A stretch of DNA of 64,000 nt from positions 1,426,001 through 1,490,000 of the forward strand of contig NZ_CP036282.1 of NCBI RefSeq assembly GCF_006974105.1, given 5' to 3'. The notes beneath the pieces are model-generated. The model saw only the letters and a list, made by a program, of their open reading frames with translations, ran no database searches and had not been told where the DNA came from. The translations under genes and the position numbers were made by a program. Each line of letters starts with the position of its first letter. Within the stretch, counting starts at the first letter, position 1. The DNA comes from Rhodoferax aquaticus (GTDB taxonomy: Bacteria > Pseudomonadota > Gammaproteobacteria > Burkholderiales > Burkholderiaceae_C). Positions 27,509-40,332 of the stretch are shown one piece after another.

Positions 27509-28132
27509 TCCTTGTGATGTGAGGGTCGAGAAAATGCGGAACTCACATGCTGGATCAGAGCAGTTGTTGCACGTCCACTGCCAACAAGCTGGTTGGCTTT
27601 TCGCTTCTTGGCAAGCGGAATGCTGCGCAATGGCCTTCAAGGCATTGTCCAAGCGATTGGTGCCCACGCCATAGATAAGGCTGTAATGGATGCGGTGTAG
27701 CCCTAACACTTCACGTAATCGCATATCTATGCGCTCTCGCCCTTGCGGGCTGTCACGTTGTATGCCGTCAGCAATCCACGGCAAGTCCAGTCCGGTCACT
27801 AGTGTGAGGTCCATCTCACGGTGTGCACTCAATGCAGGCCCGTACAGAGTGGAGTCGCTAAACAAAACATCGCTATAGATGGCAGTCATCAGGGCTGTGG
27901 TGTCAGCGATCACATACTTCTGACGACGGGATGCCTGTATCCTGAGGGTCTGCTCTTGCGCAATAGACCATTGCTCAGTTGGCGCGGGAGTTCGTTGGTG
28001 CTTAGAACACCATTCTCGCAAGGCCTCAGCAACCCAAATGGCGCTGCCAGCAGGCTGATCGAGTGCCCCAAAAAGTGCGCGGGCGAGCTCGGTTTTGCCG
28101 GTGGACTCCGCTCCAAGTATTGCAATCTTCAT
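27485..28132 (-). CDS. AAA_28-type (NadR kinase-like) P-loop ATPase
   Basis: A 215-aa P-loop protein. The Walker A motif GAESTGKTELARAL is at residues 7-20, then VAEALREWC and the later segment YVIADTTALMTAIYSDVLF, a pattern seen in the ribosylnicotinamide-kinase half of NadR. A nucleotidyltransferase half is absent. It could phosphorylate nicotinamide riboside, but no substrate is proven. It begins 19 bases after ftsB on the same strand. The C-terminal 25 residues overlap hslO on the opposite strand and may be less constrained. Confidence 0.75.
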   Translation of the reverse strand: MKIAILGAESTGKTELARALFGALDQPAGSAIWVAEALREWCSKHQRTPAPTEQWSIAQEQTLRIQASRRQKYVIADTTALMTAIYSDVLFSDSTLYGPALSAHREMDLTLVTGLDLPWIADGIQRDSPQGRERIDMRLREVLGLHRIHYSLIYGVGTNRLDNALKAIAQHSACQEAKSQPACWQWTCNNCSDPACEFRIFSTLTSQGSVGFGVP

Positions 28133-28151
28133 TGCAGGGATTGGGTTTGAA

Positions 28152-28427
28152 TTAGCGAGCGATTTGAATAAACAGCTCGTTGGTCTTCACCATGGCTAGC
28201 TCAGAACGGGCTTTTTCTTCGACGATTTCTAGCCCCTCTTTAAGGTCATGAATCTCTGCGCTCAGCCGCGCGCTATCTTGTGCGGCTAGCACATTCTTTT
28301 TCTTTTGCTCTTCCAGCTGTGCGCTTAACTTCGCAACGTTGGGAAGACTGCCTCTTCCAAACCACAGCTGGCCATGGACGACTGCAAGCAATGCAATCAA
28401 AAGCACTGGAACAAGTCGGTTTACCAT
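28152..28427 (-). CDS. ftsB: Cell division protein FtsB
   Basis: Bitopic 91-aa septum protein that joins FtsL and FtsQ. It has one N-terminal transmembrane helix (LVPVLLIALLAVVHGQLWFG) followed by a coiled coil (KLSAQLEEQKKKNVLAAQDS to EIVEEKARSELAMVK), with the conserved EEKAR..L.M.K segment. Location just downstream of eno, in the order pyrG-kdsA-eno-ftsB, is the standard neighbourhood and supports the call. Confidence 0.93.
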   Translation of the reverse strand: MVNRLVPVLLIALLAVVHGQLWFGRGSLPNVAKLSAQLEEQKKKNVLAAQDSARLSAEIHDLKEGLEIVEEKARSELAMVKTNELFIQIAR

Positions 28428-28460
28428 GGCGTGCGAGTGGTTGGCTGAGGCTTGTGCGGC

Positions 28461-29747
<1,287 letters not shown>

Positions 29748-29825
29748 TTATCTTTCAAAGTAAAAATCACAAACTGCGGGTTTTCAAAAAATTCGGAGAA
29801 GAACTCACCAAGCATCATGCGATGT

Positions 29826-32413
<2,588 letters not shown>

Positions 32414-32489
32414 TCACTGCGACTTGATGCCTTTTTGTGAACGGGGCAGCAACTACGCCCGACCCAACGAAGAAAGACTGAGTAGTGCC

Positions 32490-33710
32490 ATGGACTTGAA
32501 CGGAAAACACATTGTTTTGGGCTTGACAGGCGGTGTTGCCTGTTACAAGGCGGCCGAGTTGTGCCGGACTCTGGTGAAGGAGGGGGCCATCGTGCAGGTG
32601 GTGATGACCCAAGCTGCCTGCGAGTTCATTACGCCGGTAACCATGCAGGCATTGAGTAATCGTTCCGTTTACGTCGCACAGTGGGATAACCGAGAGCCCA
32701 ACAACATGGCGCATATCAACTTGAGCCGCGCTGCGGATGCGATTGTGATTGCGCCCTGCAGTGCAGACTTTGTTGAGAAACTGTCCCATGGACGTGCAGA
32801 CGATTTGTTGAGCCTCATGTGCCTAGCCCGCCCTATACAGACGGTCCCGTTGATACTGGCGCCCGCGATGAACCGGGAGATGTGGGAGCACCCTGCAACC
32901 CAGCGGAACTTGGACCAAGTGAGACGTGATGGAGCTTTGGTGTTGGGCGTTGGCACTGGCGATCAAGCATGTGGGGAAGTCGGCAATGGTCGCATGCTTG
33001 AGCCGCACGAGATAGCCCAAGACGTGGTGGCATTTTTCCAGCCCAAAGTCTTGTTGGGGCAGCACGTCCTAGTCACCGCCGGGCCCACATTTGAGGCGAT
33101 TGACCCGGTGCGAGGAATCACCAACTTATCGAGCGGAAAAATGGGGTTTGCTATTGCAAAGGCCGCAAGGGAGGCGGGCGCTCAAGTAACGCTAGTGGCT
33201 GGCCCCGTTACGCTGGAAACGCCACGGGGTGTGCAGCGCATCAATGTGAAGTCTGCAAGTCAAATGCTGGAAGCCACTGTTTCGTATGCAGATGCCGCTA
33301 CAATTTTTGTAGCAACTGCCGCCGTTGCCGATTGGCGCCCAGCCCATGCATCTGGCCAAAAAATCAAGAAGGATGGGTCTGGGCAAACGCCGCAGCTCGC
33401 TTTTGTGGAAAATCCAGATATCTTGGCGACAGTCGCGCGCTCAGAGCGTGCGCAGCGTGGTGAACTGTACTGCGTTGGATTCGCAGCAGAAAGCAACGAC
33501 CTCTTGGCCCATGCAAGCGCCAAGCGCTTGAAAAAAGCGATACCTTTGCTGGTCGGTAATATTGGCCCTGCCACTTTTGGCCAAGACGACAACGCATTGT
33601 TGCTGATTGATGACAAGGGAGTCTTGGAGATGCCGCGCAATTCCAAACTCAACTTGGCTCGACAGCTTGTGGCCGAAATTGCAAAGCGGCTAAGCCGTGT
33701 CACCGTTTAA
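32490..33710 (+). CDS. coaBC: Bifunctional phosphopantothenoylcysteine decarboxylase / phosphopantothenate-cysteine ligase
   Basis: Two steps of coenzyme A synthesis in one 406-aa flavoprotein. The CoaC half has the opening [19 protein letters not shown], the histidine region [13 protein letters not shown] and the PXMNxxMW-type [12 protein letters not shown]. The CoaB half starts with [20 protein letters not shown] and has AAVADWRP and KIKKDG. ATG 32490 is chosen; the frame is open upstream to 32409 but those residues are not family-like. dut follows 10 bases later. Confidence 0.95.
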   Translation: MDLNGKHIVLGLTGGVACYKAAELCRTLVKEGAIVQVVMTQAACEFITPVTMQALSNRSVYVAQWDNREPNNMAHINLSRAADAIVIAPCSADFVEKLSHGRADDLLSLMCLARPIQTVPLILAPAMNREMWEHPATQRNLDQVRRDGALVLGVGTGDQACGEVGNGRMLEPHEIAQDVVAFFQPKVLLGQHVLVTAGPTFEAIDPVRGITNLSSGKMGFAIAKAAREAGAQVTLVAGPVTLETPRGVQRINVKSASQMLEATVSYADAATIFVATAAVADWRPAHASGQKIKKDGSGQTPQLAFVENPDILATVARSERAQRGELYCVGFAAESNDLLAHASAKRLKKAIPLLVGNIGPATFGQDDNALLLIDDKGVLEMPRNSKLNLARQLVAEIAKRLSRVTV

Positions 33711-33720
33711 ACACTTACCT

Positions 33721-34167
33721 ATGAAAATTGACGTCAAAATTCTCGACCCTCGGCTTGCAGAGCAGCTGCCCAGCTACGCCACCCCCGGAAGCGCAGGCTT
33801 AGATCTGCGTGCATGCCTAAACGAGCCGCTAACTCTGGAACCCAATGCTTGGCAATTGGTGCCGACGGGTATGGCTGTATACCTCGCAGATCCTGCTTAT
33901 GCAGCATTGATACTTCCGCGCTCTGGACTAGGCCATAAGCATGGGATCGTTTTAGGAAACCTGGTGGGTTTGATTGACAGTGATTACCAAGGCCAGCTCA
34001 TGGTCAGTGCTTGGAATCGTAGCTCAACGGCCTTTACCATCGCCCCCATGGAGCGAATTGCGCAACTGGTCATTGTTCCGGTTGTCCAAGCGGAATTCAA
34101 CATAGTGGGTGAATTTCCCGCCTCGCAGCGTGGCGAGGCGGGGTATGGGTCTACCGGGAAAAGCTAA
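33721..34167 (+). CDS. dut: Deoxyuridine 5'-triphosphate nucleotidohydrolase
   Basis: Hydrolyses dUTP to dUMP, limiting uracil in DNA. The 148-aa protein has all five trimeric dUTPase motifs: [46 protein letters not shown] and [15 protein letters not shown] 33721 is the family-like start; a GTG at 33697 would overlap coaBC. A perfect ten-pair hairpin lies within the last codons. Convergent with the SlyD-like gene 13 bases away. Confidence 0.96.
   Translation: MKIDVKILDPRLAEQLPSYATPGSAGLDLRACLNEPLTLEPNAWQLVPTGMAVYLADPAYAALILPRSGLGHKHGIVLGNLVGLIDSDYQGQLMVSAWNRSSTAFTIAPMERIAQLVIVPVVQAEFNIVGEFPASQRGEAGYGSTGKS
34117..34142 (+). other. Strong hairpin inside the 3' end of dut
   Basis: CCCGCCTCGC (34117-34126) and GCGAGGCGGG (34133-34142) are exact reverse complements around a six-base loop. 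There is no T-run after it, so it is not a classical terminator, but at the end of the coaBC-dut unit it could stabilise or attenuate the message. Part of it encodes the conserved RGEAGYGS motif. Confidence 0.4.
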
Positions 34168-34180
34168 TCGAGTGCTTGAC

Positions 34181-34714
34181 TTAGTGCAACGTGTCATTGC
34201 CACCTGGCGAGGTGTGCGCAGGTTGGACTCTAAAGAAGTTACTACCGGTTGAACCTTGCTCCACCTCTTCGGGCTTGGCCTCTCGCACGGATACCACCAG
34301 CAAGCTGATGCGAATAGCGATTCCCGCGAGGGGGTGGTTTCCGTCCAGTACTACGTGCTCAGGGTAAATGTCAGTCACTGCGTACAGCGCATCTTTAGGC
34401 GCTTCAGGATTGCATCCTTCTGGCAGGGCAGCGCCCTCCAGAATTTGGCCTTCTTCAAGTTCGGGCGGGAAAAGTTTGCGAGGCTCTAAAAAAATAAGTT
34501 GATCGTTAAAGTCCCCAAAGGCTTGCTCCGGTTCAATTTGCAGATTGATTTTGGCACCTGCGCTGTGCCCTTGAAGTGCTTCTTCAATGGCAGGCAGCAG
34601 GTCATTGCCCCCAATCAGAAACTCGACCGGATCATCGAGTACGTCCAGTTCCTCACCCAAGGTGTCTTTGAGCGTCCAGGTCAGTGCGACCACACAGTTT
34701 TGAGAAATTTCCAT
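34181..34714 (-). CDS. FKBP-type peptidyl-prolyl isomerase, SlyD-like
   Basis: Cytoplasmic prolyl isomerase/chaperone of 177 aa. The N-terminus CVVALTWTLKDTLGEELD is followed by the FKBP pocket segments PVEFLIGGNDLLPAIEEAL and an insert-in-flap region with INLQIEPEQAFGDFN, as in SlyD/SlpA. The histidine-rich metal-binding tail of E. coli SlyD is missing. ATG 34714 is chosen over an upstream TTG/ATG that would extend into the divergent oxygenase gene's leader. Confidence 0.88.
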   Translation of the reverse strand: MEISQNCVVALTWTLKDTLGEELDVLDDPVEFLIGGNDLLPAIEEALQGHSAGAKINLQIEPEQAFGDFNDQLIFLEPRKLFPPELEEGQILEGAALPEGCNPEAPKDALYAVTDIYPEHVVLDGNHPLAGIAIRISLLVVSVREAKPEEVEQGSTGSNFFRVQPAHTSPGGNDTLH

Positions 34715-34772
34715 CCGTGAATTGTCGCAGTTTGCTTTCTCAGTTGTCCATATCACCTGCAAAATACTAGCT

Positions 34773-35900
34773 ATGAACATCAACGAACCTCTTCAACTAT
34801 TGGGCGGCCTGACCCCAAAAGTCTTCATGCAACGCCACTGGCACAAAAAGCCTTTGGTCATTCGCCAAGCGATCCCGGGATTTGTTCCGCCGGTGGATCG
34901 GGCGGGCCTGTTAGATATGGCTGCACACGACGACGTGCAGTCTAGGCTGATCGTGCAGTCACGCGAGCCGAACAGCAGTTGGAAGTTTCGGCATGGCCCC
35001 TTCGCTCGGCGCGCTTTGCCTGCTTTCAAACAGCCCGGTTGGACTTTGCTGGTGCAAGGCGTTGACTTGCACGATGAGCGAGTGCATCTGCTGATGTCGC
35101 AGTTTCGCTTCATACCTGACGCGCGCTTGGATGACGTCATGATTAGCTACGCCAGCGATGGCGGCGGCGTTGGACCGCATTTCGACAGCTACGACGTTTT
35201 TTTGCTGCAAGCGCATGGCAAACGGCGATGGCGCATAGGCCGGCAGAAGGATATGGCCTTGCTACCAAACATGCCTTTGAAAATACTTGCGAATTTTGAA
35301 CCCGAGGAAGAATTTGTTTTGGAGGCCGGTGACATGCTGTATTTGCCTCCAAGATATGCCCATGATGGCATTGCCGAAGGCGATTGCATGACGTACTCCA
35401 TCGGGTTCCGTTCTCCGCAGGCAGGAGAGCTTGCGCGTGAGGTGCTCATGAGCTTTGCCGAGCAAGCAGCCGACGAGGTGGGCGATGCTATCTACAAGGA
35501 CCCTAAGCAAGACGCAGTGACCCAAGCTGCGGAAGTGCCTGCTGCGCTCATCGAGTTTGCTAACAAGGCAATGGAAGATGCATTGCGTGATCCACTTGCC
35601 TTGCAGCGCGCTTTGGGTGAGTACCTTAGTGAACCCAAACCCGACGTCTGGTTCGAAGGGGATGTTGTGGATGAGATCTCTGGTGGGGTCGGATTAGATC
35701 GCAAAACCCGCATGGTCTATGACAGTGCGCACATCTTTATCAACGGTGAAAGCTATGTGGCTGCTGGCCGCGATGCTGACCTAATGCGCATATTTGCGAA
35801 TCAGCGCATGCTCGATGCTAAGCAGGTCAGGAGCTTAAGTCGCGCGGCGCATGCGCTGTTGTTGACGTGGTGTGAGTCTGGCTGGGCCTACCCGAAGTGA
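34773..35900 (+). CDS. JmjC-type ribosomal protein oxygenase (RoxA/YcfD-like)
   Basis: Fe(II)/2-oxoglutarate oxygenase that in E. coli hydroxylates an arginine of ribosomal protein L16. The 375-aa sequence shows FMQRHWHKKPLVIRQA at the N-terminus, the iron-binding HxD in GVGPHFDSYDVFLLQ and the distal histidine in LPPRYAHDGIAEGD, then a winged-helix-like C-terminal domain. ATG 34773 is the family-like start. It is divergent from the SlyD-like gene and its last bases nearly touch the next gene on the same strand. Confidence 0.87.
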   Translation: MNINEPLQLLGGLTPKVFMQRHWHKKPLVIRQAIPGFVPPVDRAGLLDMAAHDDVQSRLIVQSREPNSSWKFRHGPFARRALPAFKQPGWTLLVQGVDLHDERVHLLMSQFRFIPDARLDDVMISYASDGGGVGPHFDSYDVFLLQAHGKRRWRIGRQKDMALLPNMPLKILANFEPEEEFVLEAGDMLYLPPRYAHDGIAEGDCMTYSIGFRSPQAGELAREVLMSFAEQAADEVGDAIYKDPKQDAVTQAAEVPAALIEFANKAMEDALRDPLALQRALGEYLSEPKPDVWFEGDVVDEISGGVGLDRKTRMVYDSAHIFINGESYVAAGRDADLMRIFANQRMLDAKQVRSLSRAAHALLLTWCESGWAYPK

Positions 35901-35925
35901 GCGACAAAATTGGCGTTTTAGTCGT

Positions 35926-36402
35926 ATGCAAAACAGTACGTTTGAAGGGCCCACCGCTTTTGCGCAACTGATTCGTGATGCAGTTGCGGATGCTGCTGCA
36001 CAAGGTGTTCGCGAGATGGTGTGGAGTGATGCGGATTTTTTCGATTGGCCTTTGTGTGAAAAGTCAGTCATTGACGCGCTAAATGTTTGGGCCAATCGAC
36101 ACAGACGGTTGGTCATACTCGCCCACAACTTTGACGTGATTCCTCGTAAACATCCACGTTTTGTGGAGTGGCGTCGTATGTGGGGACACATAGTGGAGTG
36201 CCGTGTTGCTAAACAGTGGGATGCAACTGAGTTCCCAAGCGCAATGTGGATGCCGTCAACCTATGTTCAGCGTTTAGACCCGGCGCGTTTTCGTGGCATT
36301 GTTAGCAATGATGCGTTGGGCGTGGCGCACCTAAAAGAGGCATTGAATGAGGTGCACAAACAAAGTAGCCCTGGGTTTCCTGCCACAGTTTTGGGCCTAT
36401 AG
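35926..36402 (+). CDS. Conserved hypothetical protein, possibly PLD-like fold
   Basis: A 158-aa protein without signal peptide. The middle segment HRRLVILAHNFDVIPRKHPR and FVEWRRMWGHIVECR, followed by PSAMWMPSTYVQRLD, resembles small proteins annotated DUF7931 with a phospholipase-D-like fold; this is from memory and not certain. Start ATG 35926 is assumed, 25 bases after the oxygenase gene; an earlier GTG in that gene is possible. It probably shares the message with the oxygenase. No function can be assigned. Confidence 0.6.
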   Translation: MQNSTFEGPTAFAQLIRDAVADAAAQGVREMVWSDADFFDWPLCEKSVIDALNVWANRHRRLVILAHNFDVIPRKHPRFVEWRRMWGHIVECRVAKQWDATEFPSAMWMPSTYVQRLDPARFRGIVSNDALGVAHLKEALNEVHKQSSPGFPATVLGL

Positions 36403-36445
36403 TGCACCGAAAAGGGTTTTCCCTAGGGGTGTCCTGCATTTCTTG

Positions 36446-36451
36446 TATAAT
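36446..36451 (+). promoter_or_regulatory. Consensus -10 box ahead of a small lipoprotein gene
   Basis: A perfect TATAAT lies about 110 bases upstream of the lipoprotein start. The region at the usual -35 distance (TTTTCC) is weak. The message would have a long leader containing the palindrome at 36515-36532. Confidence 0.45.
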
Positions 36452-36509
36452 TTTCTGCTCTAGTGGAAAGAGCTCGAATGCTTTTCGCTGGTGTCTACGC
36501 AGTCCGCTG

Positions 36510-36536
36510 CGAAGACAATTTCCGGAAATTGTTTCG
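36510..36536 (+). promoter_or_regulatory. Palindrome/hairpin in the lipoprotein leader
   Basis: ACAATTTCCGGAAATTGT (36515-36532) is a perfect 18-base palindrome, and CGAA/TTCG on either side extends the stem past one bulged G. As DNA it could bind a dimeric regulator; as RNA it would form a long hairpin about 25 bases before the start codon. Which one applies is open. Confidence 0.45.
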
Positions 36537-36560
36537 TCAACTCACTTTAGTTTTTTTAAA

Positions 36561-36704
36561 ATGAACAAATCTCTCGTTTTGGCAGCTGTTATCGCTGCTG
36601 CTGCCTTGGCCGCTTGTGGTAAAAAAGAAGAAGCTCCAGCTCCAGCTCCTGCTGCTGCACCAGCTGCTGACGCTGCCAAGCCAGCTGAGCCAGCTAAGCA
36701 ATAA
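36561..36704 (+). CDS. Tiny Ala/Pro-rich lipoprotein
   Basis: A 47-aa peptide with a lipoprotein signal: MNKSLVLAAVIAAAALAAC, lipobox LAAC with the lipidated cysteine at position 19. The mature part is GKKEEAPAPAPAAAP and a run of Ala, Pro and Lys, clearly low-complexity. A TATAAT box upstream and a strong terminator 15 bases downstream make it an independent, probably well expressed unit. Similar small lipoproteins of unknown role occur in Burkholderiales. A spacer role in the envelope is only a guess. Confidence 0.75.
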   Translation: MNKSLVLAAVIAAAALAACGKKEEAPAPAPAAAPAADAAKPAEPAKQ

Positions 36705-36718
36705 TTTTTGCTTCAGTA

Positions 36719-36749
36719 AAAAAACCACCGAAAGGTGGTTTTTTTTTCG
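36719..36749. terminator. Rho-independent terminator, probably bidirectional
   Basis: AAACCACC-GAAA-GGTGGTTT forms a seven- to eight-pair stem with a GAAA tetraloop, followed by a run of T on the plus strand and preceded by a run of A, so it can work for the lipoprotein gene (+) and for bamC (-). A further inverted repeat, ACCGTGTCAT/ATGACACGGT at 36780-36813, lies between it and bamC. Confidence 0.85.
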
Positions 36750-36821
36750 CCCATACACATCAGGGGCTATACGCAATGGACCGTGTCATAGGGCCGTGAC
36801 CCAATGACACGGTTGTGTTGG

Positions 36822-37916
36822 CTATCGGATGTCGTCAGCCAACACTTTGAGAATACGCTGTGCAGTGGCCGATGACTCAGGCGCGCCCTTGATGTCTAAG
36901 ACAGTCACAGTCGATTTTTCGGCTACAGACTGCACGCTAATCTGAAACTTGGTGGCATCTTTGTTCTTGGAGCTGCTGCTAAACAACTTGCTGAAGAAGC
37001 CTGCCTCACTGTTGTCCGGTGTGAGTTCAACGTACCGTACAAAGTAGACGCCTTGCTTGCGGTCACGGTCTTCCACGGTAAATCCGGTGCGATCCAGAGC
37101 CAAGCCGACGCGGCGCCACGCGCGGTCAAAACTATCGTCCAGTTGCAAGACCGGTACTCCATTGTTACTTGCTACGGTCGCCACTTGCTTTGTTATGCTG
37201 CTAGCTACTAAGTTTTTGGCCTGCTCTTGGCTGACGCCTAGTTTGACCATCAGTCGGCGAAGAAATTCGGCTTCCAGTTCTGGATCTGCAGCACGTGGCT
37301 GCCAAATAGTTTGGTCTTTACGGTCCGATGTGTAGACCTCCACCATGCCGCGGTGGCTGATGAAAATTTCGGTACTGCCATTGGCGTTGCGTTCCAAGCG
37401 GGTGCGAAACTTGTCGCGCTCTGGGGTGGAGTAGAAAGAGTCAAGCAGTTTCCCCAACGCGTTGCGAATCGCGTCCATCGGAATTTTCGCCCGATTCTCA
37501 GCCCAGTCAGTTTCCATGATGCCCAAATCAACCTGGTCCATGGCGAGCAAGAAGCCGTTCTCTTGCCAGAAGTCCCTGACTGGATCCCACAGTTTTTCAG
37601 CGGGTCTGTTGACCACGAGCCAGCGTTGGTTGCCAGATCGCTCGATCCGCACATCACCTAACTCGACTGCTGCGACTGTGCTTTTGGTGGTGGCGTCTTT
37701 GCTTGTTTTCAGGCTGGATGCGGAGACTGCGCCGCCTACTACCGTGTAACGCGTTTCTTTGGACAACTGGGTCAAGTCAGGTGGCACATCTAAGGAAGGA
37801 GCGCGGGCTGTACTGCGGTAGTCCACCTTGTCGGACTCGAGGGTCGAGCATGCACTCAGCGCCATTACCAAGCCAAGCAGTGCAAATTTAGGGAAATAGT
37901 TCACAGGAATCCTCAA
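36822..37916 (-). CDS. bamC: Outer membrane protein assembly factor BamC
   Basis: Lipoprotein component of the BAM complex. The signal peptide ends with the lipobox LSAC (cysteine at about 23), followed by the unstructured stretch VDYRSTARAPSLDVPPDLT that in E. coli binds BamD. Two helix-grip domains follow, the second including DDSFDRAWRRVGLALDRTGF and VEDRDRKQGVYFVRY. Length 364 aa. Directly downstream of dapA (13 bases), the usual order in proteobacteria. Confidence 0.92.
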   Translation of the reverse strand: MRIPVNYFPKFALLGLVMALSACSTLESDKVDYRSTARAPSLDVPPDLTQLSKETRYTVVGGAVSASSLKTSKDATTKSTVAAVELGDVRIERSGNQRWLVVNRPAEKLWDPVRDFWQENGFLLAMDQVDLGIMETDWAENRAKIPMDAIRNALGKLLDSFYSTPERDKFRTRLERNANGSTEIFISHRGMVEVYTSDRKDQTIWQPRAADPELEAEFLRRLMVKLGVSQEQAKNLVASSITKQVATVASNNGVPVLQLDDSFDRAWRRVGLALDRTGFTVEDRDRKQGVYFVRYVELTPDNSEAGFFSKLFSSSSKNKDATKFQISVQSVAEKSTVTVLDIKGAPESSATAQRILKVLADDIR

Positions 37917-37929
37917 AAAGGAAAGTAGC

Positions 37930-38823
37930 TCAAATCAAACCGTTTGTCTGCAATACCCGCTCAAGCGCGGCTTGATTGCCTTCGGTTAGCCCGGTCAAAG
38001 GAAGGCGAATGGTGGGCTTGCATTTGCCCATCCGTGACACCGCCCATTTCACGGGAATAGGGTTGGACTCCACAAATAGAGCCTTGTGCAGCGGCAAAAG
38101 TTTCAATTGAATGTCCATCGCCCGTTGAATGTCGCCTGCAATTGCAGCCATGCAAAGCTCATGCATGAGGCGTGGCGCCACATTGGCAGTCACGCTTACA
38201 TTGCCGTGGCCGCCGCACAGCATCAGTGCAACTGCTGTTGGGTCATCGCCAGAGTAGATGGAAAACCCTTTAGGCGCTTCCTTAATCAGCCACTGGGCAC
38301 GCTCAATATTGCCCGTGGCCTCCTTGATGCCAACGATGCCAGGGACCTGAGCCAAGCGCAGGACCGTCTCATGCGCCATATCTGCAACAGAGCGCCCCGG
38401 CACGTTGTACAGCACCACGGGAAGGTCAACCGCTTCCGCAATGGCTTTGAAATGCTGGTACTGGCCTTCTTGCGTTGGTTTGTTGTAGTAGGGAACTACT
38501 TGCAACTGGCAATCAGCACCCACTTGCTTGGCAAATCTCGCCAGTGCAATCGCTTCGCGGGTGGAGTTGCCGCCACAGCCCGCCATGATGGGCACGCGTT
38601 TGGCAGCTTGCTCTACCGACACGCGAATGATTTCGCAGTGCTCTTCGACGCTGACGGTGGGTGATTCGCCAGTGGTGCCCACCACACCAATGCAGTCTGT
38701 GCCTTCCTCAATGTGCCAGTCGATCAACTTTCGCAACGCTGGATAGTCCACAGAACCATCTTCAAGCATGGGGGTGACGAGAGCAACAATGCTGCCTCTA
38801 ATGGGGCCGTTGGAAGAATTCAT
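37930..38823 (-). CDS. dapA: 4-hydroxy-tetrahydrodipicolinate synthase
   Basis: First committed enzyme of lysine/diaminopimelate synthesis. The 297-aa protein has the pyruvate-site [13 protein letters not shown], the catalytic tyrosine in [11 protein letters not shown] and the Schiff-base lysine in [13 protein letters not shown] 38823 is preferred; a GTG four codons upstream is possible. bamC follows 13 bases later; a methyltransferase gene precedes it by 37 bases. Confidence 0.96.
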   Translation of the reverse strand: MNSSNGPIRGSIVALVTPMLEDGSVDYPALRKLIDWHIEEGTDCIGVVGTTGESPTVSVEEHCEIIRVSVEQAAKRVPIMAGCGGNSTREAIALARFAKQVGADCQLQVVPYYNKPTQEGQYQHFKAIAEAVDLPVVLYNVPGRSVADMAHETVLRLAQVPGIVGIKEATGNIERAQWLIKEAPKGFSIYSGDDPTAVALMLCGGHGNVSVTANVAPRLMHELCMAAIAGDIQRAMDIQLKLLPLHKALFVESNPIPVKWAVSRMGKCKPTIRLPLTGLTEGNQAALERVLQTNGLI

Positions 38824-38860
38824 GTCGGGGCACACTTTTGTGGGTAAACGCGCATTTTAA

Positions 38861-39442
38861 CTAGAGCGCGTGACGCTTCAGTTCGTCAAAGGTCACGGCT
38901 GTGTTAAGCGGACGTAAAGCGACAATACGCTGGACCATACGCGGCGAGTCTGTTTGCAGGCCGTTTTCATACGCAATGACATGTAGATGCTTGCATGCAT
39001 CCCATAGTTCGCCTGGATCGAGCAAGTAGTCTGGCCTGGAGGGGCGTCCAATATTGTCTTGCCCCCTTGCAAAGGTTTCATACATTAACACCCCCCCGGG
39101 GGCTAGGGTGCGGACCCAGGTTTCTAGCAGTGGGCGCCACAGGTAATTCGTAACCACAACCGCACCAAAGGTGCGTAGTTGTCCTTGCTCCATCAAGGGC
39201 CAAGCACCCTGCTCAATGTCTGCTTCGATCAGGTCAGCCGATGGCGCATGGTGCCGAGCAGCTGTAAGGTCACGGTCCACACCTGTCACTGCATGCCCCC
39301 TTTGCAAGAACCAGGCTAGGTGTCTACCGCTCCCGCACGCAACATCCAGTACGCTGCATTGGGGCTCCAGCAAGTGGCTCCATCGCACGATCCACGCAGA
39401 AGGAGCGGACAGACGCCCCTGCAGCCCAATGGCTTCACTCAT
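38861..39442 (-). CDS. SAM-dependent methyltransferase, class I
   Basis: A 193-aa protein with SAM motif I VLDVACGSGRHLAWFLQRGH followed by the acidic residue of motif II in VTGVDRD, and a later GGVLMYETFARGQ. It resembles TehB-like or rRNA-type small methyltransferases, but no substrate can be given. Its start overlaps the SDR stop by four bases, so the pair is translationally linked. Confidence 0.82.
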   Translation of the reverse strand: MSEAIGLQGRLSAPSAWIVRWSHLLEPQCSVLDVACGSGRHLAWFLQRGHAVTGVDRDLTAARHHAPSADLIEADIEQGAWPLMEQGQLRTFGAVVVTNYLWRPLLETWVRTLAPGGVLMYETFARGQDNIGRPSRPDYLLDPGELWDACKHLHVIAYENGLQTDSPRMVQRIVALRPLNTAVTFDELKRHAL

Positions 39443-40254
39443 TGGGGTTTAACGTTGTCTTTGAGCGCAGCCATGGCCATCTTCTCTACGATTCCTGGCG
39501 CAATCAATTTCAAGAATCGTCCCAGCTTGCCCTTGCTTGTCATGACCACTTCGCGCTGTCTTGACTGCATGCCGCTCAGAATGAGTTGAGCACAGGTTTC
39601 TACTGACATAGCGCCCTCTTCCTTGAGCCCACTAGAACCCGCAGTTTGCCCTGCGGCGTTGAGACCGTGGGTACGGATATTGGTGAGCACTACCCCGGGG
39701 TAAGCCGTTGTTACGCTAACGCCGGCGCTTTGAAGCTCTGACCGCAAGGCCTCAAAAAAACCGGTCATTGCGAACTTGGACGCACTGTACGCAGTACGCC
39801 CAGGCACCCCGATGAGCCCGGCCAGAGACGATACCGCCACGATGCGCCCGTGGCTTTTGCGCAAGTAGGGGAGCGCAGCATGGGTGCACCAGACACTGCC
39901 CCAAAGGTTGACGCGCATAAGTTGTTCGTACCAGCCTAAGTCTTGTGCCTTGACCTCCGAAAACAAGGCCTGCGCGGAGATGCCTGCATTGTTAATCAGG
40001 CTGTCGACGCCCCCAAAGCGGGCCACTGCAGTGTCGATAAGTTGTCGACACTGCGCCTCAATAGACACATCGGTGGGCACGACCAGCGTTTGCGCCCCTA
40101 AGGCGGTGCACTGCTGGGCAACCGCGTTCAGAGTGTCGCCATTGCGTGAGGCCAAAACTAGATTCACGCCAGACGCATGTGTTTGCGCCAACTGCCGCGC
40201 CATTTCGGCCCCGATGCCGTCAGACGCCCCGGTGATGATGATTGTGTGTGCCAT
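39439..40254 (-). CDS. Short-chain dehydrogenase/reductase
   Basis: NAD(P)-dependent oxidoreductase of 271 aa. Cofactor motif TGASDGIG at residues 8-15, the NNAGIS segment, catalytic serine in AVSSLAGLIG and the YSASK pair. The C-terminal region (RFLKLIAPGIVEKMA) is like membrane-associated SDRs of lipid metabolism. ATG 40254 gives the family-like opening MAHTIIITGASDG. It lies between a 41-codon gene and the methyltransferase gene in a tight run. Confidence 0.9.
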   Translation of the reverse strand: MAHTIIITGASDGIGAEMARQLAQTHASGVNLVLASRNGDTLNAVAQQCTALGAQTLVVPTDVSIEAQCRQLIDTAVARFGGVDSLINNAGISAQALFSEVKAQDLGWYEQLMRVNLWGSVWCTHAALPYLRKSHGRIVAVSSLAGLIGVPGRTAYSASKFAMTGFFEALRSELQSAGVSVTTAYPGVVLTNIRTHGLNAAGQTAGSSGLKEEGAMSVETCAQLILSGMQSRQREVVMTSKGKLGRFLKLIAPGIVEKMAMAALKDNVKPQ

Positions 40255-40332
40255 GGTGGTTGAAGGAGTAGAAAAGCTTGTCAAAGTTGGGTGTTTGAGC
40301 AGGTGTGTCGCAAGGCCTTGTCAGGCCAGTGG

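Noticed and set aside
34755..34785. AAATACTAGCTATGAAC before the oxygenase start as a repeat remnant
   Set aside because: Match limited to about twelve bases, compatible with chance.
37180..37225. Possible extra copy of the dispersed repeat inside bamC
   Set aside because: Only the TAGC core and an adjacent T-run match; alignment with the other copies is too weak.
39085..39100. Run of seven C next to five G in the methyltransferase gene at 38861-39442
   Set aside because: Too short, and mid-gene, to be a credible slippage switch compared with the twelve-G tract.
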